64,000 bases of DNA from Aureimonas sp. AU22 (GCF_001463745.1 NZ_BBWJ01000013.1:1-64000), one strand, 5' to 3'; positions 8,834-18,080 are shown, counted from the first letter of the stretch. The notes: a model not told the origin generated them from the letters alone. Program-made: numbers and translations.

Positions 8834-11023
8834 ATGACCCTCGAAACCGCAAGCGACCACGCGCATGTCTACCTGACGGAGGGCGGCGTGGAGATCACGC
8901 GGCGTCGCCGCGACGTCGCCTATGCCGGTGCCATCGAGCCGTTCGTGGATCGCCTCGACACCCGGCGCGGCGCGGTCTTCTCGTCGAACTACGAGTATCC
9001 CGGCCGCTACACCCGATGGGATACGGCCATCGTCGATCCGCCTCTCGTGGTCACGTCGTCGGGCCGGGCAGTCGTGGTGGAGGCGCTGAACGACCGCGGA
9101 CGCGTGCTGCTCGGCTTCGTCGCCGAGGCGCTGGACGGGCACGAGGACATCGCCTCCGCCACCCGCACCGACGATCGGCTCGACATCACCATCGCCCTGC
9201 CGTCGCGCGCCTTCACTGAAGAAGAGCGCTCGCGCATGCCGACCGTCTTCTCGGTGCTGCGCACGATCGTCGCGCTGTTCAAGTCCGACGAGGATTCCGA
9301 TCTCGGCCTCTACGGCGCCTTCGGCTACGACCTCGCCTTCCAGTTCGATCGTGTCGAGGAAACGCTGGCGCGTGGCGCCGACCGGCGCGACATCGTGCTC
9401 TACCTGCCGGACGAGATCCTGATGGTGGATCACTACGCGGCCAAGGCTTATGTCGAGGAGTATCAGTTCGCCAGGGACGGTCGGTCCACGGAGGGGCTGG
9501 CCGGCGGCGGCGCGGATGCGCCTTTCCAGCGGTCCGAGACGGTGCCGCCGCGCGGCGACCACAAGCCCGGCGAATACGCTGCCCTCGTGCGCCGTGCCAA
9601 GGAGAAGTTCATGCGAGGCGACCTCTTCGAGGTCGTGCCGGGCCAGACCTTCTACGAGCGCGTCGAGCACAAGCCGTCCGAGGTTTCGCGCCGGCTGAAG
9701 GGCATCAACCCGTCGCCCTATTCCTTCTTCATCAATCTCGGCTCCAACGAGTTCCTGATCGGCGCTTCGCCGGAGATGTTCATCCGCGTCTCCGGCCGCC
9801 GGGTCGAGACCTGCCCGATTTCCGGTACCATCCGGCGCGGCGAGGACGCGATCTCGGATTCCGAGCAGATCCTCAAGCTTCTCAATTCCAAGAAGGACGA
9901 GTCCGAGCTGACCATGTGCTCGGACGTTGACCGCAACGACAAGAGCCGCGTCTGCGAGCCGGGCTCGGTGCGCGTCATCGGCCGTCGCCAGATCGAGATG
10001 TATTCGCGCCTGATCCACACGGTGGACCACATCGAGGGTCGGCTGCGCGAGGGCATGGACGCGATGGACGCGTTCCTGTCCCACGCCTGGGCGGTGACGG
10101 TGACCGGCGCGCCCAAGCTCTGGGCCATGCGCTTCATCGAGCAGAACGAGAAGAGCCCGCGCGCCTGGTACGGCGGGGCCGTCGGCATGATGCACTTCAA
10201 CGGCGACATGAACACCGGCCTGACACTGCGCACCATTCGCTTGAAGGACGGGGTCGCCGAGGTTCGTGCCGGCGCGACGCTTCTCTACGATTCCAATCCG
10301 GAGGAGGAGGAGGCCGAGACCGAGCTCAAGGCGTCGGCGATGATCGCCGCCATCCGCGAGGCCGGCAAGCCGAATGCCGGCGGTGCGGCGGCCGAGCGCG
10401 CCAAGGTCGGGCAGGGCGTGCGCATCCTGCTCGTCGATCACGAGGACTCCTTCGTCCATACCCTCGCCAACTACTTCCGCCAGACCGGCGCGGACGTCAC
10501 CACCGTGCGCACGCCCGTGCCGGAGGAGATCTTCGACCGCGTCGCGCCCGATCTCGTGGTGCTGTCGCCCGGTCCCGGCAAGCCGGACGACTTCGACTGC
10601 CGCGGCACGATCGTCGAAGCGCGCAAGCGCGGGATGCCGATCTTCGGCGTCTGCCTCGGGCTCCAGGCGCTGGCCGAAGCCTATGGCGGCACGCTGCGCA
10701 CGCTGCACGTTCCCGTCCACGGAAAGCCGTCGCGTGTGCGCGTCTCCACCCCCGGCGTCATCTTCTCCGGCCTACCGAACGAGGTGACCGTCGGGCGCTA
10801 CCACTCGATCTTCGCCGATCCCGTGCGCCTGCCGCGCGAGTTCGAGGTAACGGCGGAAACCGAGGACGGCATCGTGATGGCGTTCGAGCACCGTCACGAG
10901 CCCGTGGCGGCCGTTCAGTTCCACCCCGAAAGCATCATGAGCCTCGGCTCGGAGGCCGGCATGCGCATGATCGAGAACGTCGTGGCGCACCTGCCGCGCC
11001 GCGCGAAGGTGAAGGCGGCCTGA
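8834..11023 (+). CDS. trpE(G): Fused anthranilate synthase TrpE(G)
   Basis: 729 residues, the length known for rhizobial TrpE(G). The N-terminal two thirds (about 1-515) is the chorismate-binding component I, with [29 protein letters not shown] and [20 protein letters not shown]. After a short linker the C-terminal 200 residues form the TrpG glutamine amidotransferase: [31 protein letters not shown], the nucleophile in GVCLGLQ and the His-Glu pair in QFHPES. It converts chorismate plus glutamine to anthranilate, the first step of tryptophan synthesis. Controlled by the upstream leader peptide and attenuator. The ATG at 8834 is used because the longer frame would begin inside the attenuator T tract. 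Confidence 0.97.
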   Translation: MTLETASDHAHVYLTEGGVEITRRRRDVAYAGAIEPFVDRLDTRRGAVFSSNYEYPGRYTRWDTAIVDPPLVVTSSGRAVVVEALNDRGRVLLGFVAEALDGHEDIASATRTDDRLDITIALPSRAFTEEERSRMPTVFSVLRTIVALFKSDEDSDLGLYGAFGYDLAFQFDRVEETLARGADRRDIVLYLPDEILMVDHYAAKAYVEEYQFARDGRSTEGLAGGGADAPFQRSETVPPRGDHKPGEYAALVRRAKEKFMRGDLFEVVPGQTFYERVEHKPSEVSRRLKGINPSPYSFFINLGSNEFLIGASPEMFIRVSGRRVETCPISGTIRRGEDAISDSEQILKLLNSKKDESELTMCSDVDRNDKSRVCEPGSVRVIGRRQIEMYSRLIHTVDHIEGRLREGMDAMDAFLSHAWAVTVTGAPKLWAMRFIEQNEKSPRAWYGGAVGMMHFNGDMNTGLTLRTIRLKDGVAEVRAGATLLYDSNPEEEEAETELKASAMIAAIREAGKPNAGGAAAERAKVGQGVRILLVDHEDSFVHTLANYFRQTGADVTTVRTPVPEEIFDRVAPDLVVLSPGPGKPDDFDCRGTIVEARKRGMPIFGVCLGLQALAEAYGGTLRTLHVPVHGKPSRVRVSTPGVIFSGLPNEVTVGRYHSIFADPVRLPREFEVTAETEDGIVMAFEHRHEPVAAVQFHPESIMSLGSEAGMRMIENVVAHLPRRAKVKAA

Positions 11024-11946
11024 TGACGGCATCGACGATGACGATTGCCGACGATTCCGGCCGCCTGGTGAAGCGCACGGCGGTGATGACCGTTGCCGTC
11101 GCCTGTCTCGTGCTCGGCATCAAGTATGCCGCCTACGTGGTCACCGGCTCGGTGGCGCTGTTCTCGGACGCGCTGGAATCGATCGTCAACGTGGTCGCCG
11201 GCCTGATCGCCCTCTGGGCGGTCAGCGTCAGCTACAAGCCAGCCGACGTCGACCACCCCTACGGGCACACCAAGGCCGAGTATTTCTCGGCCGTGGTGGA
11301 AGGCGTCCTCATCGTGGTCGCCGCGCTCCTCATCCTGCGCGAGGCCTACGGCGCCTATCTCGCCCCGCGCGACATCGAGGCACCGATGCTCGGGATCGCG
11401 ATCAACGGCGTGGCGACCGTGATCAATCTCGGCTGGGCGCTGCACCTCATCCGCGAGGGGCGCAAGCACCGCTCACCTGCGCTCGACGCCGACGGCCGTC
11501 ACATCATGGCCGACGTCGTGACCTCGGTCGGCGTTCTCGCGGGCCTGGCTGTCGCCAGCGTCACCGGCTGGACGATCCTCGATCCGGCACTTGCCGCCCT
11601 CGTCGCGCTCAACATCCTGCGCGAGGGCTGGAAGGTCGTGGCCAGTTCCCTTTCCGGTTTGATGGACCAGGCCCTGGAGCCGGCTGATGACACGCGCGCG
11701 CGAGAGATCATCTCGGCTTCCGCGCAAGGGGCGATCGAGGTCCACGACGTGCGCACCCGCATCGCCGGCCGCGCCGTCTTCATCGAGTTCCACATGGTGG
11801 TGCCGAGCGATATGCGGGTCGTCGATGCGCACACGATCTGCGACCGCATCGAGGACGCGCTTCAGGCGGCCTTTGCCGGCGCGCGGGTGCTGATCCACGT
11901 CGAGCCGGAGGAGGAGGCGAAGCAGGTCGGCGTGCCGGTCCTCTGA
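11023..11946 (+). CDS. Cation diffusion facilitator family transporter
   Basis: 307-residue CDF-family metal/proton antiporter with six predicted transmembrane segments between about residues 17 and 205 and a cytoplasmic C-terminal domain (about 215-295, HDVRTRIAGRAVFIEFHMVV). The family-typical SDALESIVNVVAGLIA (TM2) and HPYGHTKAEYFSAVVEG (TM3) are present. TM5 has the metal motif HxxxD (HIMAD), but TM2 shows E/N where zinc or iron exporters have H/D or D/D, so metal preference is uncertain. Its ATG overlaps the trpE(G) stop (TGATG), so it is translationally coupled to, and under attenuation with, anthranilate synthase. Confidence 0.9.
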   Translation: MTASTMTIADDSGRLVKRTAVMTVAVACLVLGIKYAAYVVTGSVALFSDALESIVNVVAGLIALWAVSVSYKPADVDHPYGHTKAEYFSAVVEGVLIVVAALLILREAYGAYLAPRDIEAPMLGIAINGVATVINLGWALHLIREGRKHRSPALDADGRHIMADVVTSVGVLAGLAVASVTGWTILDPALAALVALNILREGWKVVASSLSGLMDQALEPADDTRAREIISASAQGAIEVHDVRTRIAGRAVFIEFHMVVPSDMRVVDAHTICDRIEDALQAAFAGARVLIHVEPEEEAKQVGVPVL

Positions 11947-12174
11947 ACCCGAGCGGCCGGTCGGCGCTGCGCATCACGCCGCGTCAACCTGTTGGGCGGC
12001 AAAAAGGCAGGTTCACTTACTTTAACGACGCACTGTTCAACATTGGCTGCTCGAAACGCGGGCTGTCAGTGCCTAAATGGGATGCATCGGACGACACATA
12101 CAAAAACCTCTGCCTCCTCCCAATTTGCAGAGACGATGTGCTGGCGCGCCGAATATTTCATAAGGACAAGAACA

Positions 12175-12540
12175 ATGAAGATTTCCGTCTTTGCTTCGGC
12201 CGTTGCGGTATCGCTTGCCGCTCTTACCGGCGCGGCTTCTGCTTCCGGCCTGGTTCCGGGCTCCGATACTTCCGATCGTGCGGCCGACAGCATCGCCGTC
12301 AACAGCGTGATCCGTGGCGAGACCGCCGCTGCCCCCAGCGCGACCGTCACCGAGACCCGCTCCTTCGGCTACCCGGCCGCCACGGGCGAGGCCGTGAACC
12401 TCGTCCCCGGTTCGCGCTTCGAGACGCACGCCGCCGACTCGAACGCCGTGAACTCGGTGATCCGCGGCAACTATGGCGGTGGCTACACGGCCGGCGCGCC
12501 GACGGTGGTCCGCATCGTCCCGGGCTCCGACTCGTTCTGA
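12175..12540 (+). CDS. Small secreted protein with internal VPGS repeats
   Basis: 121 residues with a signal peptide (MKISVFASAVAVSLAALTGA, cleavage near ASA-SG). The mature protein holds two copies of a 23-residue unit (about 26-48 and 76-98), each starting LVPGS, containing AADSxAVNSVIRG in the second half, separated by a linker, and it ends with a third partial copy IVPGSDSF. No cysteines and no recognised family. The ATG at 12175 follows AAGGACAAGAACA, with AGGA as ribosome-binding site. A strong terminator follows. The VPG motif is also seen in the small exported proteins near 59-60 kb, suggesting a shared structural or processing role. Confidence 0.82.
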   Translation: MKISVFASAVAVSLAALTGAASASGLVPGSDTSDRAADSIAVNSVIRGETAAAPSATVTETRSFGYPAATGEAVNLVPGSRFETHAADSNAVNSVIRGNYGGGYTAGAPTVVRIVPGSDSF

Positions 12541-12576
12541 TCGCACGGCGAGGCGGCTCCGACCGCCTCTTCCTCG

Positions 12577-12608
12577 AAGGCCCGATCCGCAAGGACCGGG
12601 CCTTTTTC
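12577..12608 (+). terminator. Intrinsic terminator after the VPGS-repeat protein gene
   Basis: GGCCCG (12579-12584) pairs with CGGGCC (12597-12602), 12-base loop with further internal pairing (ATCC/GGA), then TTTTTCG. It closes the single-gene unit. Confidence 0.8.
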
Positions 12609-12665
12609 GTTTCTGGTGCTTATGGGACTTGCCTTCCCGCGCGGCGCAGGCCATCCTTCTCTCAG

Positions 12666-12791
12666 ATGATCGAAGCACACGCCCCTTTCGGCCCCATGGC
12701 CCCGACGCCCGCGCGCTCGCGCGGCGCCGACGCGCGTCTGCTTCTCCGCTCGCTTCTTCTCGTCCTTAGCGGCGATCGTCGGGCCCGTTGA
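12666..12791 (+). CDS. leuL: Leucine-rich leader peptide upstream of leuA
   Basis: A 41-codon frame starting at ATG 12666 (a second in-frame ATG at 12696 would give 31 residues). Its C-terminal third reads ARLLLRSLLLVLSGDRRAR: seven Leu codons within ten positions, ending 148 bases before the leuA start. By analogy with known leu operon leaders, ribosome stalling on these Leu codons would tune leuA expression to charged tRNA-Leu. I see GC-rich inverted repeats just downstream (GGGCGCCCGGCGG and GCCGGCGCGC) but no clear T-tract terminator, so the exact mechanism is open. No sequence similarity search was possible; the call rests on codon content and position. Confidence 0.72.
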   Translation: MIEAHAPFGPMAPTPARSRGADARLLLRSLLLVLSGDRRAR

Positions 12792-12939
12792 TCGAAGGGG
12801 CGCCCGGCGGTCGAGCCGGCGCGCGACACCCTCGGCAGCGTCCAGTCTCTTCGGCTTTACATCTCCTCCCAATTCCTGAAAGACGCGCGTAAGCCGGCCC
12901 GTGGCCGCACCGTCTTCGCCGAACGAGCAAGGTTTCGTC

Positions 12940-14631
12940 ATGTCCGCATCCATGCCGGTGATGCCCAAGGCCGCCGAAAAGTATCAGCCCTATCCCGCCG
13001 TCGACCTGCCGGATCGCCAGTGGCCCTCGCGCCGCATCGAGACGGCGCCGATCTGGTGCTCGGTGGACCTGCGCGACGGCAACCAGGCGCTCGTCGACCC
13101 GATGGGCCAGGAGCGCAAGTCGCGCATGTTCGCGCTCCTCAAGCACATGCGCTTCCGGGAGGTCGAGATCGGCTTCCCCTCGGCCTCGCAGACCGACTTC
13201 GACTTCACCCGCTGGTGCATCGAGGAAGGGGGCGTGCCCGACGACATGTCCCTCCAGGTGCTCGTCCAGTGCCGGCCGGAGCTGATCACGCGCACCTTCG
13301 AGAGCCTGGAAGGCGCGAAGAATCCGATCGTCCACTTCTACAACTCGACCAGCGAGCTGCAGCGCCGCGTCGTGTTCGGCAAGGACCGCGCCGGCATCCG
13401 CCAGATCGCGGTGGACGCGGCCGAGATGATCGCCGAGATGGCCGACAAGGCCGGCGGCGGGTTCCGCTTCGAGTATTCGCCGGAGAGCTTCACCGGCACC
13501 GAGCTCGATTTCGCGCTGGAGATCTGCAACGCCGTCACCGAGGTGATGCGGCCGACCCCCGAGAACCGGCTGATCCTGAACCTGCCGGCCACCGTCGAGA
13601 TGTCGACGCCCAACGTCCATGCCGACCAGATCGAGTGGATGAGCCGCAACCTCGACAAGCGCGACTGCATTATCCTGTCGCTCCATCCGCACAACGACCG
13701 CGGCACCGCGATCGCGGCGACCGAGCTCGGCCTGATGGCGGGCGCCGACCGGGTCGAGGGAACGCTCTTCGGCAACGGCGAGCGCACCGGCAACGTCGAT
13801 CTCGTGACGCTGGCGCTCAACATGTACACGCAAGGGGTCGATCCCGAGCTCGACGTCTCCGACATCAACCGGATGAAGGAGGTCTACGAGCACTGCAACC
13901 AGCTCGCGATCCCCGAGCGGCACCCCTATGTCGGCGAGCTCGTCTACACGGCGTTCTCCGGCTCGCATCAGGACGCGATCAACAAGGGCATGAAGGCGGC
14001 GAAGGTCGCCAACAAGCCGCAATGGGAGGTGCCCTACCTGCCGATCGACCCGCAGGACGTCGGCCGCTCCTACGAGGCGATCATCCGCATCAACTCGCAG
14101 TCCGGCAAGGGCGGCATCGCCTACGTGCTGCAGGCCGATCACGGCATCAATCTGCCGCGCAACCTGCAGGTCGATTTCCGCGAGGACATCCAGCGGATCA
14201 CCGACGAGGAAGGCAAGGAACTGCCCGTCAAGCGCATCTACGACCGCTTCATCGAGCGATACGTGGAGCAGCCGGGCGCGCGCTTCTCCTATGTCGAGCA
14301 CTTCACCCGGCCGGAGCAGGGCCCCTCGCGGCGAAGCGTGACGGCGACGATTCGCGATGGCGACAAGACCGTGGAGATCGAGGGCCGGGGGACCGGCGCG
14401 ATCGACGGGTTCATCGACGGCCTGTCGCGGCACCTCGGGCTCGAGCTCTCGGTCGCCGACTATTCCGAACACTCGCTCCAGCGCGGCTCCAACGCCTCGG
14501 CCATCGCCTACATGGAGATCGAGCATGCAGGCGGGCGCGCATTCGGCGCCGGCATCGACCAGAACGCCACAACCGCTTCGCTGCGCGCCATCGTTGCAGC
14601 CGTCAATCGGATCGTCGATAAAGACGGTTAA
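12940..14631 (+). CDS. leuA: 2-isopropylmalate synthase
   Basis: 563 residues, first committed enzyme of leucine synthesis (2-oxoisovalerate plus acetyl-CoA). The catalytic barrel opens with WCSVDLRDGNQALVDPM, where Asp and Gln/Arg bind the metal and keto acid, and includes LSLHPHNDRGTAIAATELG and LFGNGERTGNVDLV, the metal His-x-His and signature regions. The C-terminal part (about 430-563) is the LeuA regulatory domain that binds leucine. Length and motif pattern fit the long yeast/actinobacterial-like LeuA class. A GTG at 12901 would add 13 residues; the ATG at 12940 (MSASMPVMPKAAEKYQPY) is preferred. Preceded by a Leu-codon leader peptide. Confidence 0.95.
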   Translation: MSASMPVMPKAAEKYQPYPAVDLPDRQWPSRRIETAPIWCSVDLRDGNQALVDPMGQERKSRMFALLKHMRFREVEIGFPSASQTDFDFTRWCIEEGGVPDDMSLQVLVQCRPELITRTFESLEGAKNPIVHFYNSTSELQRRVVFGKDRAGIRQIAVDAAEMIAEMADKAGGGFRFEYSPESFTGTELDFALEICNAVTEVMRPTPENRLILNLPATVEMSTPNVHADQIEWMSRNLDKRDCIILSLHPHNDRGTAIAATELGLMAGADRVEGTLFGNGERTGNVDLVTLALNMYTQGVDPELDVSDINRMKEVYEHCNQLAIPERHPYVGELVYTAFSGSHQDAINKGMKAAKVANKPQWEVPYLPIDPQDVGRSYEAIIRINSQSGKGGIAYVLQADHGINLPRNLQVDFREDIQRITDEEGKELPVKRIYDRFIERYVEQPGARFSYVEHFTRPEQGPSRRSVTATIRDGDKTVEIEGRGTGAIDGFIDGLSRHLGLELSVADYSEHSLQRGSNASAIAYMEIEHAGGRAFGAGIDQNATTASLRAIVAAVNRIVDKDG

Positions 14632-14700
14632 CGAAACCTTCGGGGCGACGGACCGTTCCGGCTTCGCGAAAGCCAGGAGCGCTACGCGTGAAAACCGTAC

Positions 14701-14721
14701 GGCGGGCCATGATGGCCCGCC
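14701..14721. repeat. Perfect 9-bp inverted repeat after leuA
   Basis: GGCGGGCCA / TGGCCCGCC with a three-base loop, 70 bases after the leuA stop and just before the next gene. No T tract follows on either strand, so it may be an RNA-stabilising or pausing hairpin rather than a full intrinsic terminator. Confidence 0.5.
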
Positions 14722-14739
14722 GCGCGAGGTTGAGGTGGC

Positions 14740-15357
14740 ATGATGATGGAGTCCAAGGGCGCCTTGTCGGTGGCGAGCGGCACCAAGCGGTTGGCCGACG
14801 CCGTGCGTGCGGCCAAGATCGCGTCCTCGCAGCGCACCGACATCGTGATCGATATCCGCGAGGCCGACCGCGCGCGTCTCGAGATCTTCGCCGAGGAACT
14901 GCAGCCGATCATCGACGCCGTTCCCGCAGGCGACGACCTCTTCGACTTCACCCTGTCGGGCGGACCGCAGCCGCGGTTCTGGATCGACGGCACGGCGCAG
15001 GTGCTGATGGCGCGAGACCGGCGCACCTATCGCTTCGTGCGCGACACGCGCCTCGGGCGCGTCACGCTCGCCGAATCGAGCGAGAGCCACGTCATCGTGG
15101 ACAAGGTGACCGAATACGTCGCGGAGCGGATGGTGGAGCGCGACCGCGCCTTCGCGGCCTCCGACGGGATCGGTCTGCGCCCGACGGAGCGCCCGGCAGC
15201 GATCGCCGCCGCCGCGACGCTGGAGCCGATCCGTCTGGCGCCACGCCCGCGCTCGACGGATTTCGTGATCGCCCTGTCCTGGCTGATGATCGGCATCGTG
15301 GTCGGCGCCGGTATCCTGATGGCGATCGCCGCCTATCGCGGCGCGCCGCTGGTCTGA
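14740..15357 (+). CDS. Conserved hypothetical protein with C-terminal membrane anchor
   Basis: 205 residues beginning at a run of three ATG codons (14740, 14743, 14746) behind GAGGTTGAGG. The soluble part (about 1-160) has an alternating alpha/beta pattern with RLADAVRAAK, ELQPIIDAVP and FTLSGGPQPRFWIDGTAQVL; the C-terminus has one hydrophobic helix (about 178-200, FVIALSWLMIGIVVGAGILM). It is therefore probably a cytoplasmic domain tethered by its tail to the inner membrane. I do not recognise a functional family. It is codirectional with leuA and its 3' end overlaps the convergent BenE gene by 25 bases. Confidence 0.8.
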   Translation: MMMESKGALSVASGTKRLADAVRAAKIASSQRTDIVIDIREADRARLEIFAEELQPIIDAVPAGDDLFDFTLSGGPQPRFWIDGTAQVLMARDRRTYRFVRDTRLGRVTLAESSESHVIVDKVTEYVAERMVERDRAFAASDGIGLRPTERPAAIAAAATLEPIRLAPRPRSTDFVIALSWLMIGIVVGAGILMAIAAYRGAPLV

Positions 15358-16511
15358 CGCGAACGCCGCAGGCGGCTCGCCAGAAGGGCGATGCCGCCGA
15401 CGACGAGACCCCAGAAAGGGGCGCTGATCCCTAGGAACGCCGTTCCGGACGCCGTGGTGACGAAGCACAGGATCGCCGCCTCGCGATCCCTGACCTCGGC
15501 GACCATCCCGCCGAGCGCGCCCGTGAAGGCGCCGATCAGCGCGATCCCCGCAACCGTCTGGACCAGCGCCGGGGACTGGCCGGCAAAGTCCGTCGCCCAG
15601 TCGGCCACCAGTCCGAAGCCGATATAGGCAAGGCCCGAGACGATCCCGGCCCACCAGCGCCGGGTATGGTCCGGTCCGGCTTCCTCGCCCGCGCAGATCG
15701 CGGCGGTGATCGCCGCCAGGTTGACGGCATGGCCGCCGAAGGGGGCGCACAGCATGCTGAAGACGCCGGTCGCCGTGAAGAGCGGCGCGGGTTCCGGCGC
15801 GTAGCCGTTCACCTTCATGATCGCGAGGCCCGGAATGTTCTGCGAAGCCATGGTGATCAGGAAGAGGGGCAGGGCGATGCCGATCATCGCCGTCGCCGAC
15901 CATTCGGGCGCGACGAACATCGGACTGGGAACGACCGCCGCCGCGCCGTTCGAAGCGCTGTGGGCGGCGAAGATGAGGACGAAGGTCGCGACGGCGGCGG
16001 CCGGAACGGCGAGGATCCGGTTCCACCGCCCGACCACGAACCAGACCGCGATCACGGCGAGCGCCTGAAGCGGGATCGAGGCGACCGCCTTCACCGGCGC
16101 GAGGCAGAGCGGCAGGAGGATGCCAGCCAGCATCGCGTTGGCGAGCGAGACGGGGATGGATGCGATGGCGCGGCCGATCGGCTTGACGAGGCCCGATAGG
16201 ACCACCAGCGCGCCTGCGAGGAGAAAGGCGCCCACCGCTGCCGCGAAGCCGCCGTCGGGCACGCCGGCGCCCGCCAGCAGCGCCGCTCCCGGCGTCGACC
16301 ACGCGACGGAGATCGGCATGCGCGTGCGCCAGGAGACGAGGATACCGCAGACGCCCATCGCGAGCGACAGGGCGAGGATGCCGGACGCTGCCTGCTCGGG
16401 CGTCGCGCCGACGCCGACGAGCCCCTGCAGGACCACGGAGAAGGAACTCGCGAACCCGACGAAGGCCGCGAGGAAGCCCGCGGAAACGGCGGCGAGGGGA
16501 GGGAAGCGCAT
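15333..16511 (-). CDS. benE: BenE-family benzoate/H+ symporter-like transporter
   Basis: 392 residues with about eleven hydrophobic segments. WSTPGAALLAG near residue 70, the ITMASQNIPGLAIMKVNGY segment and APFGGHAVNLAAITAAICAG are hallmark regions of the BenE family, proton symporters for benzoate. No benzoate-degradation gene is in the window, so the actual substrate is open; family membership is clear. It runs opposite to its upstream neighbour and its 3' end overlaps it by 25 bases, so the two may share a bidirectional termination zone. Confidence 0.9.
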   Translation of the reverse strand: MRFPPLAAVSAGFLAAFVGFASSFSVVLQGLVGVGATPEQAASGILALSLAMGVCGILVSWRTRMPISVAWSTPGAALLAGAGVPDGGFAAAVGAFLLAGALVVLSGLVKPIGRAIASIPVSLANAMLAGILLPLCLAPVKAVASIPLQALAVIAVWFVVGRWNRILAVPAAAVATFVLIFAAHSASNGAAAVVPSPMFVAPEWSATAMIGIALPLFLITMASQNIPGLAIMKVNGYAPEPAPLFTATGVFSMLCAPFGGHAVNLAAITAAICAGEEAGPDHTRRWWAGIVSGLAYIGFGLVADWATDFAGQSPALVQTVAGIALIGAFTGALGGMVAEVRDREAAILCFVTTASGTAFLGISAPFWGLVVGGIALLASRLRRSRQTSGAPR

Positions 16512-16628
16512 CGAATGGGTCTCGCAGGGCCGGCAGGCGTTGCCGCGCCCTTAGCGCTCATCTTCCCGGCGTGGCAAGTCGTGCGTCGGTGCACGGTTCG
16601 CGTAAGCCAGGCGCGGGCGATCCTCTCG

Positions 16629-17570
16629 CTACGGGTTGGCCTCGTCCCGAACCTCCGCCGCCGTGCCGTCCCGCAGGAGCCGCCGCTGCCGGATCCAGTC
16701 GATCGCGGTCCCGTCGGCGCGCAGACCGCGTTCGCGCTGGATCAGCGACCAGTTCCCGGGCTCGCCCTCGATCTCGAACAGGCTGTAGCGCGAGGCGGGC
16801 TTGGAGCCGCCGGCGTTCTGGCTCGCCGAGGGAATGCCGGCCACCGGCACTTTCTCGCCGTCGGGGCCGTTGAGCCAGTAGAGCGTGTCGAGATGGGTGT
16901 GACCGTGCAGCACGAGTTCGGCACCGGCGTCGTGGATCACCTTCGAAAAGAACTGTTTGCCGATCAGGCGTTTCGACCAGGCCGCCGCACCGGCGATCGG
17001 CGGGTGGTGGATCATCACGACGCGGAAGAGGCCGCGCGCCTTCGCTTCTTCAAGGAGGCGTGCTGTCGCCAGCGCCTGGCCGCGCTTGAACGTGCCGGTC
17101 GCGAAGAACGGCGCGGTGGCCTCGGCACTCGACGTGCCGATGATGGCGACGGGTCCGCGCACGCGCATGTAGGGATAGTGCCGATGATGAGGCGTCCTGC
17201 CGGCGTCACCGATGAGGTAGGGGTGCCACTCCTTGTAGACGCGCTTCAGGGCGCCCGGCACGTAGGCGTCGTGGTTGCCCGGCACGACGGAGACCCAGGC
17301 GGGATCGCCGAGGTCCTCCAGCCAGATCCGCGCGCCGGTGATCTCGCTCTTGGTGGCGAGATTCACGAGGTCGCCGGTGACCGCCACATGGTTCGGCGCC
17401 TGGGCTTTCAGGTCGGCGACGAGCTTCAGCAACGTGTCGCCGAACATCGCGCGCTTTCGATTGCGCTGCCAGTTGATGTAGCCGGTGATGCGTTTGGTGG
17501 CGAGCTCGCGGTAGGAAAGCTCGGGCAGCGGGCCGAGATGGATGTCGGACAGATGAGCGATGCGAAACAT
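16629..17570 (-). CDS. Calcineurin-type metallophosphoesterase
   Basis: 313 residues. The start MFRIAHLSDIHLG at 17570 places the first metal-binding motif D-x-H at residues 9-11, as usual; a longer frame upstream lacks any domain and would overlap the divergent Nudix gene. The other family motifs follow in order: GDLVN, GNHD, MIHHPP and GHTHLD, which together build the dinuclear metal site. Such enzymes are phosphodiesterases or phosphomonoesterases of broad or unknown substrate range; the KRITGYINWQRNRK segment after strand 1 is typical of a Rhizobiales subgroup. Divergent from the Nudix gene, 45 bases apart. Confidence 0.92.
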   Translation of the reverse strand: MFRIAHLSDIHLGPLPELSYRELATKRITGYINWQRNRKRAMFGDTLLKLVADLKAQAPNHVAVTGDLVNLATKSEITGARIWLEDLGDPAWVSVVPGNHDAYVPGALKRVYKEWHPYLIGDAGRTPHHRHYPYMRVRGPVAIIGTSSAEATAPFFATGTFKRGQALATARLLEEAKARGLFRVVMIHHPPIAGAAAWSKRLIGKQFFSKVIHDAGAELVLHGHTHLDTLYWLNGPDGEKVPVAGIPSASQNAGGSKPASRYSLFEIEGEPGNWSLIQRERGLRADGTAIDWIRQRRLLRDGTAAEVRDEANP

Positions 17571-17615
17571 GGCGGATGAACTAGCCGGTCGTCGGCCCTT
17601 GGGAAGAGGACGCGC

Positions 17616-18080
17616 GTGAGGTCGTGGATTGCCGGGCCACTCGGACGGTTGCTTCGCGTTTGGGGTCTCGCCACGCGGTCGATGACGCTCGGCGCGCGCA
17701 TCGTCGCGCTGGACGCGGAGGGCCGGGTGTTCCTCGTCCGTCATGGCTACCGCGAAGGCTGGTACATGCCGGGCGGCGCCGTGGACCCCGGCGAGACGGC
17801 GTTGGAGGCGGTCCAGCGCGAGGCTCGCGAAGAGGGCAACCTCGTCTGCGACGAGACGCCGAGGCTCGTCGGCGTCTACTACAATCGCAGGGAAGGCCGG
17901 GACCACGTGCTCGTCTACCGCTGCGACCGTGCGCGGCAGACGACGCCGCGCAGGCCCGACTGGGAGATCGCCGAGAGCGGCTTCTTCGCGCTCGACGCGC
18001 TGCCGCCCGCCACGACGCCCGCCACGAGGCGGCGCCTCGCGGAAGTCCTGGACGGTGCGGAGCCTACGCCCGACTGGTAG
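17616..18080 (+). CDS. Nudix hydrolase
   Basis: 154 residues, probable GTG start at 17616. The Nudix box runs from GGAVDPGETALEAVQREA to REEGNL (about 51-74), matching Gx5Ex7REUxEExGU, so the metal-binding glutamates are in place. The strand before it, RIVALDAEGRVFLVRHGYREGWYMPGGA, is typical of NUDIX proteins acting on nucleoside diphosphate derivatives. Substrate unknown. N-terminal hydrophobic helix residues 1-20 are unusual for the family and could be a weak membrane-binding segment or indicate a later start. Its stop abuts the stop of the convergent reductase gene. Confidence 0.88.
   Translation: MRSWIAGPLGRLLRVWGLATRSMTLGARIVALDAEGRVFLVRHGYREGWYMPGGAVDPGETALEAVQREAREEGNLVCDETPRLVGVYYNRREGRDHVLVYRCDRARQTTPRRPDWEIAESGFFALDALPPATTPATRRRLAEVLDGAEPTPDW

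Noticed and set aside
12766-16302. A 1178-codon open frame on the minus strand
   Set aside because: It lies antisense to leuA and the following genes, has no start signal or domain, and reflects the high GC content that removes stop codons.
17571-17906. N-terminal extension of the metallophosphoesterase
   Set aside because: It overlaps the divergent Nudix gene and places the first DxH motif far from the N-terminus.
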